Of a stretch of 64,000 bases of DNA, positions 59,450 to 64,000 are shown piece by piece; within the stretch, counting starts at the first letter, position 1, and each line of letters opens with the position of its first letter. The DNA is taken from NCBI GenBank assembly GCA_013397795.1, contig VZTJ01004373.1, positions 291,739-355,738 of the forward strand. The letters are read 5' to 3'. A model generated the notes under the pieces. It saw only the letters and a program-made list of their open reading frames with translations, was not told the DNA's origin and did not search any database. This stretch comes from Orthonyx spaldingii. Taxonomy: Eukaryota > Chordata > Aves > Passeriformes > Orthonychidae. The translations under genes were made by a program, and so were the position numbers.

Positions 59450-60070
59450 TTTATATGGAGCAAATCCCACCCTCTGTCTCCCTGCAGTGCCTCCATTAAC
59501 AGCCCCACTGAAGGGGCTCAGAAGCAGCGTGGTTCTGCTCCAGCACAATAACCTCTGCAGCTTTGATAACAACAAGCCCCCTTAAACCCTCTTCCTCCCC
59601 CCAGCTCCCCTTTTCTCTCCCCTGCTCCCTTTGAGCCCTGCCGACAATAGGCAGGCCTGCTGCAGAGCTGCCCACAGCCCAGGCAGGCACACAAAGCCGC
59701 CGAGAGCTTACAGGAATTCTTTGGCAGGCTGCTGGTTGCTGCGGAGAAGAAGAAGGGCCCTTCATACTCGGAAGCTGTCTCATTGCCCCTGGCCCTATTC
59801 TCTTCCCGTGTTTGATAGACACTGAGCCACGGTAATCTCTCTCTGCCCCGAGGGGAACAACAGCTTTTGTGAAACAGATTTTTACAAACTGTTTTGACCC
59901 CACATCCCCGGTGCCCCCCCTTGCCTCCCCCCTTCCCTTCCCTCCAGTTCACTGGCTGTATCAGTGTCACATAATTAAATCAGCTTTCCTGTTTGCCTCT
60001 GCTTCCTGCTAATTGTTTGCTCACAGCTAGGATTAGCAAGTCAGGGTTATTTTTCACATATCCTCACACA
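59450..60070. promoter_or_regulatory. Candidate conserved non-coding element (long)
   Basis: Smooth non-repetitive sequence with preserved CpGs (near 59529, 59641, 59698, 59742 and 59850). TAATTAA at 59972-59978 and GGATTA at 60030-60035 mark the right part, and C-rich runs at 59912-59945 divide it. Overlapping minus-strand frames 59496-59970 lack domain content. Confidence 0.4.
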
Positions 60071-60699
60071 GGTTTTCCTGCTGCAGGAGCCCACTTCATG
60101 GTTCTTGGCCTCCCTACTAGCCTGCTCCTCATGCACTATGGACAAACAGCTCTGTGGGCCTTGGAGGTGCAGGGAGATTGCTGGGCTTCCCATGAGTCCT
60201 GGCAGTTCTGCATGCTGAAAAGGGGAGAGAATCTGTGTCAATATTTCTTTCACTCTCTCTTGCAAAACAGGCTGAAGGAGTTGGAGAGCGGGGATGAGTC
60301 CACTGGGCTCTTGGTGAGCCTAACACCCGTTTTCAGAGGCTGGTCAAATGAGGAGCTCCTCAAACGAAGGCTCACGATAATCCCTTTGGGAACTGCTGAG
60401 CCACACCATTTTAATGGTATTAGAATGAGGGTAAGCCTAAAGCAAATACTTGGAGTCACTATTGCAAGTGCATCACACTATAAGAAGTTATCTCCCATTA
60501 GCTAAACCCACATAGCTGCTCGGAGCTCCACTTGCAGCCTGCCTCAGCTAGGAGGCAAAATGAACCAGCTTACCCTACCTTTGTGGTGTCTCTGCACTCT
60601 GCAATTCACAGGAGCTAAAAGTGGGTTGCAGAGCTCAGCTAACACATTGCAAATGGTTAAGGCATAGTTATAGCATCTTTTATGAGCCTGGACTTAACA
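60071..60699. other. Spacer, no gene recognised
   Basis: The plus-strand frame 59993-60505 (170 codons) crosses from the candidate element into this stretch. It has no domain, no supporting upstream exon and no periodic signal that I can see, so it is treated as chance. Confidence 0.4.
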
Positions 60700-61010
60700 T
60701 CTTCAAGCCTGGTCAAAATGCTTTAATAAAATATATAGCTCTGAAAGGGGGAAAATAATTATTTGATTTGGTTAATTAGCACATTAAAATTTTTTTCGCA
60801 TTAAGCACTTGTAAAAATTCACTCAGATTTTCAGGAGGAGGAAGCGGAAAATGTACAACATCATATACCTTGCTGTGTCCTACAGACTTACTGCTGGCGT
60901 GGCCTTGGTCTTACAGGAATCCATGTGATTTAAGGTTTTTTTCCTCCATTGGAAGAAATTTATACGGAAGCCCTCAAATGCTGAGGAAAAGTTTACGTGA
61001 AGGTGATGAC
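60700..61010. promoter_or_regulatory. Candidate conserved non-coding element
   Basis: AT-rich, repeat-free, with TTAATTAG at 60772-60779, TTTTTCGCATTAAGCAC near 60792 and GGAAGCGGAAAATG near 60840. Preserved CpGs lie in AT-rich DNA. The boundaries are approximate. Confidence 0.4.
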
Positions 61011-62214
61011 AAGATTCTGGTTTTCACCCACTTTTTTCAGGGTTAACAACTTCTTTCCTAGTGCTACCAATTTGTCTTTCACTCCTTGATGGTGTGAGTT
61101 AAGGATCTAAAGTGGCTTCAAATATAAATTTAACTGCTATTTTCTTTTCACACCATGCTAAAGCCCAACATTTTTAGCTGGACATTTGAGGTGTCTTGGC
61201 TAATGGATAGAGTGGTCTTCAAGATATTCCTGTAAGTTCAGAGGTTAGTAAGTGTAATAAGAGCTAAAATAACAGTCTTGTGTCCTCAAAAGAAAATATC
61301 TCTGGGTGCTTCACCTACAAGACTTTACCAGCAAAGGAAGCCTTTATATTTCATATAGACCTTTTGCCTTTTCACTGGAGCTGCTTTCTGACTCCAGACT
61401 GCCTGAATGACTAATCCTGGGACTTGGTATTCCCCAGCCACCCTGAATGCAAGTGCTCAACTTTTTCTCTTTGCCACATTTTCTGTTGGGAGATTCCCTC
61501 CCTGCTCTCAATATTCTTATATCCCTCTCAGTTCAGCAGGGATCTGGTAGTTTCCATGTGGGAAAATGGATTTAGTAGGAAGGACTTGAACAGGAAGATG
61601 GCTAATACAGTGAGCCCTGTGTGATAAAGACAGATACCTTTTCTACCAGGCTCTCAACACTGCACTACACTGGAAGTTTACCACTTGGATGCAGTTTGTA
61701 AAAGTACAGCTGAAACTTTGCCTACTCCCTGTATGCAGCAAAGAGTGTGTGTTGCCCCTGGCCCCCCAGAAAGTATATTGGGACTCTGGTTCAAAACTGG
61801 CTTTTCAATCTCGCCTTTCCCTAGTCAGAGGACCCCTTCTCCTCCAGCAAGATCTGGGAATGTGGACCTGTGTGCATCAGCCACCAGGAAACTCTGCTGC
61901 AGTGCTAGATCCTAAAGCTGACCACTATTCCCTGTTAGTGAGCTGGCCAGGGCCTGGCATGTGGTAAAGATTTGCTTTTGCATTCCTTGTTTAGATTCTG
62001 CCATCCAACTTTCCTGCTAGTACAGTGTTATATGGCACCCTGAGTAAATGAATCTGCTTTGTGTGGTTGGTAATTAGTTGGCTAATTATTAGGCTGACTG
62101 ATGGTTTAGTTGATGATTCAGTGGTTGCTGGTAGCTTCATCATATGGATAAAAGCACCCTTCATGTGTTTCCAAGGAAATGTAGTGGATACAAGGCTGGA
62201 AAACAGAAGTTTTT
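61011..62214. other. Spacer, nothing recognised
   Basis: Mixed DNA. AATTAG-TTGG-CTAATT at 62072-62087 is a small inverted repeat of homeodomain half sites. No gene was recognised. Confidence 0.4.
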
Positions 62215-62355
62215 CTACCCATCCCTTTGCCCTGGATGGGTTTTGCAGCCTGGGACAAATATCTTTGCCTCAGTTTCCCTATCAGTAAGTTGGAAATAAA
62301 CATTCATAGCTCATTGGGGTGTTATGGACATTAATTAGTTCCTGATTGTTAAGGG
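62215..62355 (-). mobile_element. MIR/CORE-type SINE remnant
   Basis: The plus strand reads TGCAGCCTGGGACAAATATC, TTGCCTCAGTTTCCCTATCAGTAA, then CATTGGGGTGTTATGGACATTAATTAGTTCC. This follows the reverse complement of a MIR-like SINE: GACCTTGGGCAAGTC, TGCCTCAGTTTCCCCATCTGTAA, then CACAGGGGTGTTGTGAGGATTAATTAGTTAA. It is the best preserved of the SINE remnants in the window. Confidence 0.72.
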
Positions 62356-62759
62356 TTATTTGAAAATGTAAAATGCAATTACCTGATTGCCCAAGTAACA
62401 GGCTGGTTTTCTGGTTGGCAGGATGGCTAGAAAATTGGTGAGTTACTTAACTAGCTTGGTTAATGACCTGGTGCCATTTACAATGGGAACAAAATCATAC
62501 TAAGACATCTCCTTTCAGCAGTATGGAGCTTTGTGGCTTGTTTTGTTTTGTTTTATCCCCCATTTTTTTTTCTCTAAGATAATGAATGGTAGGAACACTT
62601 TTATTCAGTATAATAATTTTAGATCCAAAATTGTTGCAAGGTTAAACTATAATTCAGCATTCTGTTTTGGAATTGGTCGTCATTCAGATTTAAGTGTCTT
62701 CTGACTTCAGCCCACGCGAAGTAAGCCTGAATAAACCAAGATGTTTCTTTATCCCGTAA
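62356..62759. other. Spacer, nothing recognised
   Basis: AT-rich DNA with TTTTG repeats near 62540. No gene or repeat family was recognised. Confidence 0.4.
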
Positions 62760-63065
62760 CAAACTGCCTGGTAGACGGTTTGGGATGGAGGTGCCCCCGA
62801 GGAAGGGCCTGGCTCCTTTCCCGGGAGAATGCAGGCGCGCTCGGCTCCCGGGCTGGTGGCGAGGCCGCTCTCCGCGGTGCTGAAGGAGCGTCCCGTCCCG
62901 TCCCGTCCCGTCCCGTCCCGTCCCGTCCCGTCCCGTCCCGTCCCGTCCCGCCCCGCAGCTGCAGCGGGGCCACGGGGGATGAGCAGAGAGGTGCCCTGTC
63001 AGCTTTCCGGTGGTCCCTAACATCACCACATAAAAGAGCCCGTGGTCTGGAGAGACCCGCTGGCT
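62760..63065. other. CpG-rich block around a pentanucleotide repeat
   Basis: G+C and CpG density rise abruptly (GCGCGCTCGG, CCCGGG, GCCGCTCTCCGCGG) and fall again by about 63065. It may be an orphan CpG island or a GC-rich expansion around the microsatellite. Open frames of 106-178 codons on the minus strand and 120 on the plus strand read through the repeat as tandem pentamer peptides and are not credible genes. Confidence 0.55.
62891..62950 (+). repeat. (TCCCG)12 microsatellite
   Basis: Twelve uninterrupted TCCCG units, followed by one CCCCG variant at 62951-62955. On the minus strand this is (CGGGA)n, that is, GGG runs separated by AC, a regular G-quadruplex-forming pattern. The purity of the array implies recent expansion. 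Confidence 0.97.
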
Positions 63066-63589
63066 GCAAACAGGCCGCTGATGTACAGGCAAAATCAGAT
63101 TAGAATTCACGGGATTGTTAGGATGAACTGGCCCTGAACTGGAGTTCTCACCCATCCCAACTTTTTTGTGAAAAGTAATGCCAGGGCTTTCTCATCAGCT
63201 CCCCAAGCCACTGTTTCTTCAATCAGTACAAGTCTCTTGACCTACAATGGAGACTGAAAGTACCATCTATTGGCCCAATCTTCTCATTATCAACCCCTAT
63301 TTTCTGTTCCTTATGATTTTGTCAACCATTAACCGTAAGGTCTCAAATCTTGCAGGCTAGGTGTTTGCTTAGTTGAAGTTTTACATTTATTAACTAATTT
63401 ATATCTTCTGGGAAAATATAATTTTTTAATAATTTCATATTATGTGTCTCTGAGCAGAGCTAGCACGCCATTCACAATGCTGGAATTTTATGAGAGCTGA
63501 GCTTTATTTAGGAGATCTTTAGCCTACATCTTTTGCTCCTAAGGAGAGATCACAGTTGTGCAAACGATTCTGACAGATGTTTGTCTAAT
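63066..63589. other. Spacer, nothing recognised
   Basis: Mixed to AT-rich DNA with no gene or repeat signature. Confidence 0.4.
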
Positions 63590-63900
63590 CCATGTTAGAA
63601 ACCTTCAGTGAAGTCATCCTCCTCTCTCCAGGCAAATCTATTGCAGTACTTACTTCTCTAACATGCTTGCCAATGTCCAGAGTAAATCTATTTTGTTGCA
63701 GTTATCTGTTAGTGACATGGAAAAAATTTATTCCTTTTCTCTTCCACCCATTAGTAAACTGCTGCCATGTCTCTCCTCAGTCTTTTTCTTCCTACTAAAC
63801 AATTCCTGTTCTTTTGGTCATCCATCTCATCTTCACAGATGTCTGATCATATGTTTCCCAGTCTGAGGACTCGGAGTCCTGAGTAAATTTGCATGTTGCT
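63590..63900 (-). mobile_element. Decayed CR1-type LINE fragment
   Basis: The plus strand carries a CR1 3' region in reverse complement: CCTTCAGTGAAGTCATCCTC, CTCTCCAGGCAAATCTATTGCAG, then CCATGTCTCTCCTCAGTC, TTCTTCCTACTAAACAATTCC and GTTCTTTTGGTCATCCATCTC. The minus-strand frame near 63600-63650 reads KYCNRFAWREEDDFTEGF, against the CR1 pattern RHWNRLPRE..D.PSLEVF. Order and spacing fit an old copy. No functional frame remains. Confidence 0.65.
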
Positions 63901-64000
63901 TAGATTGCCCCATATGGAAGCAGCCCATCTAAGGAGGCTTTTCTGGGATAGATTATAGTGGGAAGAGCAATTCATATATCTGGCAAAGGACACTGCTATT
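63901..64000. other. Window end, nothing recognised
   Basis: Short mixed stretch cut by the window edge. Confidence 0.3.

Noticed and set aside
59993..60505. 170-codon plus-strand open frame
   Set aside because: No recognisable domain. It spans the edge of a candidate non-coding element, with stops in alternative frames only by chance. A single unsupported frame of this length is expected in 64 kb.
62619..63155. 178-codon minus-strand open frame and its overlapping neighbours
   Set aside because: It reads straight through the (TCCCG)12 microsatellite as a tandem pentapeptide. It is open in several registers, which is a property of the repeat and not of a gene.

Overview
This 64 kb window reads as non-coding nuclear DNA from an amniote, most likely a bird. 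The clearest evidence is a CR1 LINE 3' end at about 18488-18670, whose decayed reading frame still resembles the CR1 ORF2 C-terminus. Three more decayed CR1 pieces lie on the minus strand (about 6650-7000, 40890-41400 and 63590-63900). Traces of MIR/CORE-type SINEs and of old palindromic amniote repeats are also present. I saw no Alu, L1 or fresh LTR element. Sparse, old interspersed repeats dominated by CR1 fit a bird; turtle or crocodilian origin cannot be excluded.

I could not support any protein-coding gene, tRNA, rRNA, snRNA or CRISPR array. The longest open frames (up to about 179 codons) lie in pyrimidine-rich tracts, microsatellites or unremarkable sequence and look like chance frames. 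The left edge (1-45) is an abruptly ending GC-rich block followed by an AT-rich stretch and two AATAAA signals near 900. It could be the tail of a terminal exon plus 3' UTR of a gene off the left end, but I cannot name that gene.

Layout: 1-1120, possible exon tail/3' UTR and a first candidate conserved element. 1120-12590, ordinary spacer with a 15-bp tandem repeat, an E-box/TG-rich cluster and a decayed CR1 reverse-transcriptase fragment. 12590-17190, four candidate conserved non-coding elements (CNEs). 17190-31120, spacer with the CR1 3' end, SINE traces, small hairpins and an (AAT)n microsatellite. 31125-35420, two more CNE candidates. 35420-46560, spacer with a CR1 fragment. 46570-50640, two strong-looking CNE candidates beside purine/pyrimidine-asymmetric tracts and a predicted G-quadruplex. 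50640-56300, spacer. 56300-63080, a MIR SINE, a small GC-rich block with a 46-bp duplication, several CNE candidates, another MIR, and a CpG-rich block holding (TCCCG)12. 63590-63900, the last CR1 fragment.

The overall picture is a gene desert or very large intron sprinkled with candidate cis-regulatory elements, as is typical around vertebrate developmental regulators. CNE calls rest on base composition, preserved CpGs and clustered homeodomain/FOX-type motifs in one sequence only. Conservation itself cannot be seen here, so their confidence is limited. I found no sign of a previously undescribed gene system.
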